Positions 7,336-14,329 of a DNA stretch of 20,887 bases are shown in pieces; within the stretch, counting starts at the first letter, position 1, and each line of letters starts with the position of its first letter. The notes below the pieces were generated by a model that worked only from the letters and a program-made list of their open reading frames with translations, searched no databases and was not told the origin of the DNA. A program made the translations under genes and the position numbers. The DNA is from JADHLJ01 sp038118725 (GTDB taxonomy: Bacteria; Pseudomonadota; Alphaproteobacteria; Thalassobaculales; Thalassobaculaceae): the NCBI GenBank assembly GCA_038118725.1, contig JAYOIK010000081.1, positions 1-20,887 on the forward strand, written 5' to 3'.

Positions 7336-8481
7336 TCAAACCCCCATCCGTTTGGCGATGACGTTGCGTAGGATCTCGCTGGTGCCGCCGCCGATCATCC
7401 CCATCCTGGCCTCGCGGAACAGCCGCTGCATGTCGCCCTGGACATAGCCCGCCGCGCCCATGATCTGCATGCCGAGATCGGCGACCTTGAAGTTGTTCTC
7501 GGTGGCCACGACCTTGGCGACGGCGGTCTCGGTGACCGCGTCGGCGCCGGCATCCAGCATGTCGGCGGTATGGTAGGTGGCCAGCCGGGCGGTCTCCATC
7601 AGCATCCGCATATCCGCGAATTTGTGCGAGATCGCCTGAAACTCGCCGATCGGCTGACCGAAGGCGCGGCGGTCGCGAGCGAAATTCCGCGCGACCTCGA
7701 TACATTTGATACAGCCCCCCGCCGCCGCCGCCGCGATCAGCACGCGCTCGAGGTTGAGGCCGCGCATCAGGCCGTGCCAGCCGCCGTTCACCTCGCCCAG
7801 CAGACGATTGGCGGGGATACGCACCTCGTCGAAAAAGACCTCGTTCAGCAGGGTCGAGCGGCTGCCCAGCGGATCCATCGGGCGGGCCTCGAAGCCGGGA
7901 TGGGCGGTATCGACCCAGAACAGGCTGAGGCCGCGGCGTCCGGCGTCGGGATCGGTCTTGACCGAGGTGATGAGATAGTCGGCCTCGTGGGCATTGGTCA
8001 CATAGACCTTCTGGCCCGAGATCACCCAATCGTCGCCGTCTCGAACAGCGCGGGTGCGGATACCCGCCGCGTCGGAACCGCTATCCGGTTCGGAAAAGGC
8101 GATGGCGGTACGGATCGAGCCGTCCTGCATGCCGTCCAGCATCTCGGCCTTGAGCGAGTCGTCCGCCAGATGCTGAAGATACCGCGCGCCGTAGATCGCC
8201 GTCGACATGAAGCCCACGCGGATGCCGGGGTGATGATAGCCGAGCGCCTCGATAAAGACCGCGAGGTCGCGATGGCTCGCGTCGTGGCCGCCATGCGCCG
8301 CGTCATAGGCGAGCTTCAGCCAACCATCCGCCGCCAGCGCCTGATAGGCCTCGCGCGGGAAGGCCCGGTCACGGTCAAGTTCGGCGATCCGCTCCGGCGG
8401 CAACACCCGAGCCATCAGGCCGAGCACCGCGTCACGCATCAGAATCTGTTCCTCGGTAAAACCAAACGTACCGTAAGGCAT
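7336..8481 (-). CDS. Acyl-CoA dehydrogenase family protein
   Basis: A 381-aa flavoprotein of the acyl-CoA dehydrogenase family, oxidising an acyl-CoA at alpha-beta with FAD and passing electrons to ETF. The first signature is AFSEPDSGSDAAG (128-140). The second is GAAGYVQGDMQRLFREAR near 342-359, followed by MIGGGTSEILRNVIAKRMG. At the position where medium- and short-chain enzymes carry the catalytic Glu (YEGT), this protein has Gly365 (GGGT). A Glu on the earlier helix, Glu245 in GLNLERVLIA, matches the base used by isovaleryl-CoA and long-chain enzymes. ATG at 8481 is preceded by AGGAG at 8488-8492. Branched or unusual acyl-CoA substrates are possible, but this is inference. Confidence 0.92.
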   Translation of the reverse strand: MPYGTFGFTEEQILMRDAVLGLMARVLPPERIAELDRDRAFPREAYQALAADGWLKLAYDAAHGGHDASHRDLAVFIEALGYHHPGIRVGFMSTAIYGARYLQHLADDSLKAEMLDGMQDGSIRTAIAFSEPDSGSDAAGIRTRAVRDGDDWVISGQKVYVTNAHEADYLITSVKTDPDAGRRGLSLFWVDTAHPGFEARPMDPLGSRSTLLNEVFFDEVRIPANRLLGEVNGGWHGLMRGLNLERVLIAAAAAGGCIKCIEVARNFARDRRAFGQPIGEFQAISHKFADMRMLMETARLATYHTADMLDAGADAVTETAVAKVVATENNFKVADLGMQIMGAAGYVQGDMQRLFREARMGMIGGGTSEILRNVIAKRMGV

Positions 8482-8553
8482 TGTCTTCTCCTAATCCGGG
8501 ACGAGGCCCAACCCATTTACGCGGCTTGGCCTTCCATTGGTATCTTTTATCAG

Positions 8554-8842
8554 CGTCGCCCTGGCGAACGGCGGGGCCTCGGCTCCGAGATGTCCGCGTG
8601 ATGGGTGCTTCCCCGCTTGGCCACCCCATCGCGAGGTCCTGCCTTGCGCCAGGACGACGGGAAAAAAATCGCCCCCAAGCGCTCGTCGCCCTGGCGAACG
8701 GCAGGGCCTCGGCTCCGAGATGTCCGCATGACGGTTGCTTCCCCGCTTGGCCGCCCCATCGCGAGGTCCTGCCTTGCGCCAGGACGACGGGGAAAAAATC
8801 GGCCCAAGCGCTCGTCGCCCTGGCGGACTCCAAGACGACGGG
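8554..8842. repeat. Tandem palindromic repeat, unit about 130 bp (two full copies plus one deleted copy)
   Basis: Copy 1 is 8554-8683 and copy 2 is 8684-8812, nearly identical in sequence. A third copy at 8813-8842 keeps only the first 13 bases (CGTCGCCCTGGCG) and the GACGACGGGG end, so its middle is deleted. Each full unit contains CTCGG-CT-CCGAG, a GTCCTG/CAGGAC stem with an 8-base loop, and flanking TTCCC(CG)/(CG)GGGAA arms ending in an A-run, so the transcript could fold into a branched structure. Open frames here look like artefacts of the repeat. Together with its flanks it fills the 407-bp gap between the acyl-CoA dehydrogenase start and the next gene's stop; I see no gene in that gap. 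Confidence 0.85.
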
Positions 8843-8888
8843 GAGTTCGTTTGTTGATGGGATGCGACTGGGCAAGGGCGAGACGATA

Positions 8889-9575
8889 TCAAATCTCCGA
8901 CGCCTCATCGCTTTCGGCGCCGTTTAGGAGTTGATGCACCGCGATCTGTGGCGGTGACCTGGTCTCGGCGCCCGCCAAGGCCTCGCTCAGGTGCCGTTCC
9001 AGGGCCAGTTCCTCCAGACGCCCAGGGTCGGTGGCCTCGACGAAAATCGTGAGATCGGAGATCGCGTCTTCCTCGGGGCGCAGATCCCGGTCCTGGCCGG
9101 GCTGGCTGCTGGCGTCGATATCGGCGCGCCAGATTTGGCCGGCGATCACGCCGGGGCGGGTGATGGCCTCGGGCAACCACTGCTCGGCCAACCAGGTCTC
9201 CAGCGCGTCGTCCCGGCCGCCGACCAGGGACAGGCGCACGGTCATCGCCGCCGCGCCGAACCCCTGGCCGATCCGGCGGATCACGTGGCTCGCGGTGCGG
9301 TTCACGTCACGAAAATGCGGCAGGATCCGCTGGGTCCAGGGCGAGGGATTGTTGGTCTGGGCGAAATAGACCCCGCTGGAGACCACCGCCGGTTCGTCTA
9401 GCTCGAAATAGGTGAAGAATTTCGGAGCGCCCGAAACCGTTCGATAGTGCCGCGCCCGGCGGATACCGGGGACCGAGACCCGCTCGAACATATGCTCGCG
9501 ATCATACCAGGCGTTGTAGTCGTCCTCCGCCTCGGCGTCGATGCCGGACCAGACCGCCAGTGTGCCCTTGCTCAT
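8889..9575 (-). CDS. Hypothetical protein with two dimeric alpha/beta-barrel-like halves
   Basis: A 228-aa protein that I cannot name. The N-terminal half (TLAVWSGIDAEAEDDYNAWY, then REHMFERVSVPGIRRARHYR) has the strand-helix layout and WYDxEH...PG signature of ferredoxin-like dimeric alpha/beta-barrel domains. The second half (MTVRLSLVGGRDDALETWLA ... DLTIFVEATDPGRLEEL) appears to repeat the fold, so the chain may mimic a domain dimer. Such domains occur in small monooxygenases, EthD-like proteins and muconolactone-isomerase-like proteins; no catalytic residues can be assigned. The frame opens at 9620, but ATG at 9575 has AGGA eight bases upstream and begins the conserved part. It is divergent from the SDR gene, with about 150 bp between them. 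Confidence 0.72.
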   Translation of the reverse strand: MSKGTLAVWSGIDAEAEDDYNAWYDREHMFERVSVPGIRRARHYRTVSGAPKFFTYFELDEPAVVSSGVYFAQTNNPSPWTQRILPHFRDVNRTASHVIRRIGQGFGAAAMTVRLSLVGGRDDALETWLAEQWLPEAITRPGVIAGQIWRADIDASSQPGQDRDLRPEEDAISDLTIFVEATDPGRLEELALERHLSEALAGAETRSPPQIAVHQLLNGAESDEASEI

Positions 9576-9723
9576 GACGTGTTCCTCGTTGACGGGGAGC
9601 CGGTGGCGTCTGGGCTCCATGGGAAGAAACGGATAGTCGCGGTCATCTTCACATGGCCGCCGCGCTTGGTCATAGTTCCGGCTTGCATCGGGGATGTTTC
9701 ATCGGAAATGTGGAGTGACGCGC

Positions 9724-10458
9724 GTGGAGTGGTTGAATTTTGAAGGCAAGACGGTGCTCGTGGTCGGTGGTTCCAGCGGCATCGGCAACGGGATCGCCCA
9801 TGGGTTTCGCGACCTCGGCGCCGATGTGCATGTCTGGGGCACGCGGGCGAGCGCCGAGGATTACGCGGGCGAGGAAGGCTCGGAGATGACTGGGCTGACC
9901 TATAGCCAGGTCGATGCCTCGGACGACACGGCCGTCGCCGACGCGCCGGTCGGGTTCGACAAGCTCGACGTGCTGGTGCTCTCGCAAGGTCTGGTGCTGT
10001 ACCGGCGTCAGGAGTTTTCCATCGAGGGGTTCCGCAAGGTCGTCGACGTCAACCTCAACAGTGTCATGGCCTGCTGCGCGCGCTTTCACGAGATGTTGAA
10101 GGCCACCGGCGGTTCGGTGACGGTGGTCAGCTCCGTCGCCGCCTTCGCGGCGACCATCGGCAACCCCGCCTATAACGCGTCCAAGACCGGCACCCTCGGC
10201 CTGGTCCGCACCCTGGCTCAGGCCTGGGCCCGCGACGGCATCCGGGTGAACGGCTTGGCGCCGGGGCTGGTGGACACCAAGATGACCAAGATCACCACCG
10301 CCAACCCGGAACGTCTGGCGGAGCGCTTGAAGGGGATACCCGCGGGCCGTCTTGGCACCCCGGAAGACATGGCCGGTGTCGCGTTGTTCCTCGCCTCGCC
10401 GATGGCGGCCTATGTCACCGGACACACGATCGCGGTGGATGGCGGACGCACGCTCTAG
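9724..10458 (+). CDS. SDR family oxidoreductase
   Basis: A 244-aa classical short-chain dehydrogenase/reductase. The cofactor motif reads VVGGSSGIGNG (13-23), with Gly where many members have Thr-Gly. The catalytic set is complete: Asn110, Ser137 (VVSSVAA), Tyr150 and Lys154 in PAYNASKTG. The NNAG region is changed to LSQGLVLY. The end, ASPMAAYVTGHTIAVDGGRTL, is typical of the 3-oxoacyl-ACP-reductase-like group. It reduces a ketone or oxidises an alcohol with NAD(P)(H); the substrate is unknown. I chose GTG at 9724 with GGAG at 9712-9715; an ATG at 9694 is possible but has only a poorly spaced upstream signal. A hairpin with a T-run follows the stop. Confidence 0.88.
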   Translation: MEWLNFEGKTVLVVGGSSGIGNGIAHGFRDLGADVHVWGTRASAEDYAGEEGSEMTGLTYSQVDASDDTAVADAPVGFDKLDVLVLSQGLVLYRRQEFSIEGFRKVVDVNLNSVMACCARFHEMLKATGGSVTVVSSVAAFAATIGNPAYNASKTGTLGLVRTLAQAWARDGIRVNGLAPGLVDTKMTKITTANPERLAERLKGIPAGRLGTPEDMAGVALFLASPMAAYVTGHTIAVDGGRTL

Positions 10459-10471
10459 GGATTGCTCAACG

Positions 10472-10508
10472 AAAAACACCGCCGGCACGGATGCCGACGG
10501 CGCTTTTT
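10472..10508. terminator. Bidirectional rho-independent terminator
   Basis: An imperfect stem (CGCCGGCA pairing with TGCC and CGGCG across a 3-nt bulge, 10480-10502) is flanked by AAAAA (10472-10476) on the left and TTTTT (10504-10508) on the right. It can therefore terminate the SDR transcript on the plus strand and the repeat-protein transcript on the minus strand. Confidence 0.7.
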
Positions 10509-10515
10509 CGGGTTT

Positions 10516-10533
10516 CCGCCCGTTTCCGGGCGG
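10516..10533 (-). repeat. GAAA-tetraloop hairpin downstream of the repeat-protein gene
   Basis: CCGCCCG and CGGGCGG form a perfect 7-bp stem; read on the minus strand the loop is GAAA. It sits 8 bases past the stop of the VCBS-like gene and just before the bidirectional terminator, so it may protect that mRNA's 3' end. Function is inferred. Confidence 0.45.
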
Positions 10534-10541
10534 CGCGAGGC

Positions 10542-11526
10542 TCAGGTGAACAGGCCGTCGCTGTACTCGTAGGTGATGTCGGCCTTGGAGCCGAGGATTT
10601 CGAGGGTCAACGGCTCGGGCACCGGACCGCCGGCGACATAGTCGATGTCCTCGTCGCCATCCAGCGGGAAGAGCTGGCCCTCGCCCGGACCCAGGTCCTG
10701 GTTGTGGTTGTTGCCGACCTTGATCGACACGGCGACCAGTTCGGCATCCGCGAAGTTGTTCTCGACGAAGTTGAAGTAGTCGACATTGTCGAGGTCGGAT
10801 TCGCCGCTATCCCAACCGTCCACCTTGACCTTCAGGATCTCGCCGTCCGGGTTCTCCAGGTAGAACACGGTGTTCGAGATCGCGTGCTCGGCGGTGCCCT
10901 TCTTGTTCATGAAGGTGCCGAAATGGTCGTCGTCGCCCGGGCCGCCCGGGTCACCGATACCATCGATGGTGATGTCGACGGTGGTGGTGGCGAAACCGCC
11001 GTTGCCGTCGGAGATGGTATAGGTGAAGCTGTCGGTCGCGCTTTCGCCGGTGTTCAGATCGTCGAACGCTCCATTGGGATTGTAGGAATAGGTCCCGTCG
11101 GCGTTCAAGGTGACGAGCGCGCCCGACTCGAGGGTGATTTCGCTACCCACCGCCCCGCTATCGCCATTGACCGCGCTGACATTGATGGTGTCGAGGCGGT
11201 CGATATCCGAGTCGTTGTCAAGCACGTTGCCGGAAACCGTGGTCGCCTCGTCGGTGGCGTTGGTATCCGGGTTGGCGTTCGGGTTGTCGTTCACGCCCTC
11301 GACGGTGATGGTCAGCGTGGCGGTATCAGTGCCGCCATTGCCGTCGTCGACGGTGTATTCGACCGTGTGCTCGATGGTCTCGCCGACCGAAAGATAGTCG
11401 GCGTCGGTGGCGTCGACACCGTAGGAGCCGTCGGCATTGACCGTCACGGTGATGCCGTCGGCGATCTCCGTGCCCTGTCCGACCAGCGCCGCGTCGCCAT
11501 CAATGGCGGTAACGGTCAGGCCGTCG
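10542..11526 (-). CDS. VCBS/cadherin-like repeat protein, C-terminal part (broken by assembly gap)
   Basis: The C-terminal 328 residues of a large acidic surface or secreted repeat protein. The frame is open up to the N-run. It begins in a VCBS-type repeat (ITVTVNADGSYGVDATDADY, VEYTVDDGNGGTDTATLTITVEGVNDNP), followed by a second Asp/Asn-rich repeat (SGNVLDNDSDID ... TYSYNPNGAFDDL ... FTYTISDGNGG). A GDPGGPGDDDHFG linker leads to a distinct C-terminal domain of about 120 residues (ISNTVFYLENPDGEILKVKV ... DYFNFVENNFADAELVAVSI) that I do not recognise. There is no Sec signal on the N-terminal piece, so type I secretion is plausible but unproven; no GGxGxD nonapeptide repeats are visible here. 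The number of repeats hidden in the gap is unknown. The two pieces lie in different frames only because the gap length is arbitrary. Confidence 0.8.
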
Positions 11527-11626
11527 NNNNNNNNNNNNNNNNNNNNNNNNNNNNNNNNNNNNNNNNNNNNNNNNNNNNNNNNNNNNNNNNNNNNNNNNNN
11601 NNNNNNNNNNNNNNNNNNNNNNNNNN
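11527..11626. other. Assembly gap (100 N)
   Basis: Exactly 100 N, a common placeholder for a gap of unknown size. It falls inside the tandem repeats of one coding region, where short-read assembly commonly collapses or breaks. Confidence 0.97.
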
Positions 11627-12229
11627 GCCGTCGTTATTGGCGTCGCCCGCGTCCTCGTCGATGTCATTGGCGAAGACATTGCCCGTGACGACCTCGTCCT
11701 CGAGAACCGTGATCGCGTCGTCGATCGCGTTTACCGGATAGGGGGCAACGCCGTAAAGCTTGTCAGAGCCTTCCCGGGCGCCGTCGGCGTCGCCGACCGA
11801 GGTCTGGCGCACCGCGATGCTCTCGAGCGCCAAGTCGTCCAAGGTCAGATCGCGGGTATAGGAGGACAGCACGAAGGTCGTGGTCTGGATGTCGTCGCCG
11901 GACATGCCGGCCGTCCCGAACTCGATTCCGACCTCGTAAGGAGCGTCCGGAACGCCGCTCACGGTGGCGCCGTTGCCGAGATTGGTGATCGAGCCGCTTT
12001 GATCGAAATCGGTGATGTCGCCGCCAGTAACGGCGAGGGTGCCGAGAAGCGCGTCATCCGCGACGTCGAAGAACAGCCCGCGGAGATCACCGATCTGGTT
12101 GTCTCCGTCATCGGTGTTGGTGACCGTGAAGGTCAACTCGCCAGTGGCGGTTTCGGAAATAGTCAAAGTCGCCGGCGCGATTTCGTCGCTGCCGGTCTGG
12201 GTATCCAATACAAAAGTAAGTGACCGCAC
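11627..12229 (-). CDS. VCBS/cadherin-like repeat protein, N-terminal part
   Basis: The first 201 residues of the gapped repeat protein. The N-terminal domain (LTISETATGELTFTVTNTDD, QIGDLRGLFFDVADDALLG, then a TVSGVPDAPYEVGIEFGTAG section) resembles an N-terminal module that I recall from other alphaproteobacterial repeat proteins; this is from memory, not a search. It is followed by NAIDDAITVLEDEVVTGNVF, the usual opening of a cadherin-like/VCBS repeat, with acidic DEDAGDANNDG reminiscent of calcium-binding loops just before the gap. The start is GTG at 12229, with GGGAGAG a few bases upstream. There is no signal peptide or membrane segment. The upstream region is unusually AT-rich, suggesting a regulated promoter. 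Confidence 0.8.
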
Positions 12230-12580
12230 CGGGTCTCTCCCCCAAAGATTAGTTTGCGCGGTGTCATTGCCGGCGGCCCCGGTTTTGCCCGTGGGGATCG
12301 ACGTTTTGTCGGTCCACGGCTCGGAAGGTCGCCTTCATCACAAACGCTTGAGTGGGATTTAGGTAGAATTTTATGCACTATCAAACTAACTTCGCGGCTA
12401 ATTCGCGTTTAAATGTTATGAATTGCTCGATTTATTATCTAATGCATTGAAGAACATAATTTTTTTCCTCAAAAAAAGCAAAAAAAACGGACTGTCCGAG
12501 GACAGCCCGAGTTTTGGGGAGGCAGAGACCCACCGCGTCGCGGCGGGGTAGGAAATCTCGTGGTGGGGGGATGACGGCGC
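12230..12580. promoter_or_regulatory. AT-rich intergenic region upstream of the repeat-protein gene
   Basis: About 350 bp without a gene. The part from about 12355 to 12487 is strikingly AT-rich compared with the rest of the window, with several A and T runs. It must contain the promoter of the minus-strand repeat protein. I could not fix -35/-10 boxes with confidence; TTGATA near 12376-12381 (minus strand) is only a weak candidate. CGCG-GCTAATT-CGCG at 12393-12407 is a short palindromic feature. The terminator of the next gene lies at 12480-12508. Confidence 0.5.
12480..12508 (-). terminator. Rho-independent terminator of the unrecognised 166-aa gene
   Basis: Read on the minus strand, a stem of GGACAG/CTGTCC plus two outer GC pairs (12489-12508) is followed by G and then eight T (12487-12480), with another T-run seven bases further. 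It lies about 70 nt past the stop of the minus-strand gene ending at 12581. It is the clearest intrinsic terminator in the window. Confidence 0.78.
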
Positions 12581-13081
12581 TTAGTGCAGGGTCACCGCCT
12601 TGGGTCGGATGCGGGCCAGATAGGCGCGGGCCATCGCCTGGTGATGTTCGTGGACACTGTCGAGATAGCAGCGCGCCTGGTGGGCGTCCTGCATCGGGCC
12701 GCCGTCGTCGAGCTGCTCCAGGATACAGGTGGTGCCGATATCCGAGAGGCTGTCATATTCCTCGTCGGTCAGATTCGGGACCGTGGCCAGGAAGTTATCG
12801 GCGAAGCTGCCGGCGAAGCGCTTGATGGCGCGGCGACGCAGATCCCAGGGCAGCGTGCGCAGATGGGCCGCCCACTCTCGGATCGCGCCTTGAATCTCCT
12901 CGGGAAGTTGGACCGTAATCCGGACATGCATCTCGGTGACATTGGCATTCGCGGGGTTCGGCAGGCTCTCGGTGTACTCGACACCGTCCCAGCGGATATC
13001 GCTGGAGGTCGTCCATTCGTCGCGCTCCAGCGGCTTGTCATGGATACGCGGGTTGATCTCGTAGGTTTCGAATTCCGACAT
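12581..13081 (-). CDS. Hypothetical protein, 166 aa, family not recognised
   Basis: I do not recognise this protein. It is soluble and mixed-charge, with no membrane segment or signal peptide. The first 70 residues are rich in polar and aromatic residues (MSEFETYEINPRIHDKPLER ... DIRWDGVEYTESLPNPAN), then a strand-like VTEMHVRITVQLPEE, then a mostly helical C-terminal half (EIQGAIREWAAHLRTLPWDL ... AIKRFAGSFADNFLATVPNL ... HQARCYLDSVHEHHQAMARA). It has two cysteines and several His in the last 30 residues (HEHHQ). The frame opens at 13159, but ATG at 13081 has GGGAGAAGAG upstream and begins the plausible protein. It stands alone between an AT-rich leader and a strong terminator, so it is probably a single-gene transcript. 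Confidence 0.72.
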   Translation of the reverse strand: MSEFETYEINPRIHDKPLERDEWTTSSDIRWDGVEYTESLPNPANANVTEMHVRITVQLPEEIQGAIREWAAHLRTLPWDLRRRAIKRFAGSFADNFLATVPNLTDEEYDSLSDIGTTCILEQLDDGGPMQDAHQARCYLDSVHEHHQAMARAYLARIRPKAVTLH

Positions 13082-13386
13082 TTCTCTTCTCCCAGTGCCT
13101 TCCGTTGATCGGTCGGCTTCGCTGGGAGGGTTTGCAAGGCCGGTGCCAAACCGCGCCAAACCGCGCGGGAGAGCGTGCCTGGAATGTGAAAATCCCTATA
13201 TCCTATTGTTTTCATTAAATTAATTTATTTGGACGAGAATGAAAAAGGCACCACGCAAGGCGATCCGCCCCGCCAGGCGGCAAAATCGGCAGGGCTTATC
13301 CGGTATCCTGCCCGGCAAGAATTTCTGATTGGATCGAAAGTGGCGCGGCGCGGCGAGCCCCGATCGCGGCTCACTCCTCTCGCGTT
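13082..13386. other. Intergenic region, no gene seen
   Basis: About 305 bp between the stop of the TauD-type gene and the start of the 166-aa protein. An AT-rich stretch at about 13190-13230 could hold the promoter of the minus-strand 166-aa gene. A short tandem CCAAACCGCG lies near 13146-13165. The only open frames are short and lack Shine-Dalgarno support and codon signal. Confidence 0.5.
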
Positions 13387-14280
13387 CTATGCCGCCATGA
13401 CCGGGCCGTCGCCGACGATCGTGGTCCGATGCATGACCCGCCGCTCCATCGGATCATGCGGCGTGACAATGTGCATGGTGCAGCGATTGTCCCAGAGCAG
13501 GATGTCGTCGGTTTCCCACTTGTGCTTGTAGACAAAGCGGTCCTGACCGGCGAACTCGGCGAGCTCCTGGATGAAGTCACCGGCCTCGGCGTCCTCCATG
13601 CCCTCGATCACGTCGTTGTAGATCGGGCTGATATAGAGCGATTTTCGCCCGGTCACCGGGTGCCTTCGCACCATCGGCTGCCAGACCGGCGGCAGGACCG
13701 AGCCATCTTGTTCCGATTGCTTCTTGGCGCCCGAGATCCTGCTGAGCTTGTCGAAGTCATGCAGCGCCTTGCGACCCTCGACCTTTTCCTTCCACTCCGC
13801 CGGCAACGCGTCATAGACCTCGTACATATTGGTGAAGCAGGTGAGCCCGCCGGTGCGGCTAACCTCAACCCCGTGCAGGAGCGAGCCCATGGCCGGGTTG
13901 TCGCGATAGCTTGAATCCGTGTGCCATTTCTTGGCGCTAGAGAGCTGTTGCTGAACCGGGTCCGACGGCGGCACCAGATTGCCGTCCTCGTCGGTATTGG
14001 CGACCCGGAAGATCTCCTTCATGAATTTCGACTTGATGATGTTCTGGTGAAAGATTTCCGGCTCGCCGAAATATTTCGTGACCGCCACGTGCTGCTCGTC
14101 ACTGATCGCCTGGCCCGGGAAGACCAGAACCAGATATTTCATCCAGGCGGCCTTGATATCCGCGACGGTTTCAGGCGACAGCGGCGCCGAGAAGTCAACG
14201 CCCGAGACCTCGGCGCCGATGACCGGGTGCAGGGAGCGGACCGCGAGCCCCGTCTTGGTTTCCTCGATTGCGAGTGCCAT
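13387..14280 (-). CDS. TauD/TfdA-family Fe(II)/2-oxoglutarate-dependent dioxygenase
   Basis: A 297-aa non-haem iron dioxygenase of the TauD/TfdA family, which hydroxylates a substrate while converting 2-oxoglutarate to succinate and CO2. The facial triad is visible: His120 and Asp122 in KKWHTDSSY, and His270 in LLWDNRCTMH. Arg285 (VMHRTTI) is the expected 2-oxoglutarate-binding residue. The N-terminal IGAEVSGVDFSAPLSPE is a standard TauD opening. Substrates of this family include taurine, 2,4-D and other sulfonates, aryloxy acids or carnitine-like compounds; none can be chosen here. The ATG at 14280 has a near-perfect AAGGAG upstream, and the longer frame to 14358 is rejected. It is the second gene of a pair with the bicupin, 49 nt apart. 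Confidence 0.93.
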   Translation of the reverse strand: MALAIEETKTGLAVRSLHPVIGAEVSGVDFSAPLSPETVADIKAAWMKYLVLVFPGQAISDEQHVAVTKYFGEPEIFHQNIIKSKFMKEIFRVANTDEDGNLVPPSDPVQQQLSSAKKWHTDSSYRDNPAMGSLLHGVEVSRTGGLTCFTNMYEVYDALPAEWKEKVEGRKALHDFDKLSRISGAKKQSEQDGSVLPPVWQPMVRRHPVTGRKSLYISPIYNDVIEGMEDAEAGDFIQELAEFAGQDRFVYKHKWETDDILLWDNRCTMHIVTPHDPMERRVMHRTTIVGDGPVMAA

Positions 14281-14329
14281 TTGATATCTCCTTTTCGTGG
14301 CGGTGTTTACCGCGAGCGAATCACGAACC

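Noticed and set aside
8554..8842. CRISPR array
   Set aside because: The units are about 130 bp and repeated throughout, with no short repeats separated by unique spacers and no cas genes.
8482..8934. Several open frames on both strands across the tandem repeat
   Set aside because: They repeat the same peptide words in several frames, have low-complexity Arg/Ser/Pro content and follow the DNA repeat rather than a protein signal.
10542..10640. VPEP near the C-terminus of the repeat protein, resembling a PEP-CTERM sorting signal
   Set aside because: It is not followed by a hydrophobic segment and a basic tail; the end is polar and acidic.
13229..13531. 100-aa plus-strand frame
   Set aside because: It overlaps the end of the TauD-type gene antisense, starts without a ribosome site and has no domain-like content.
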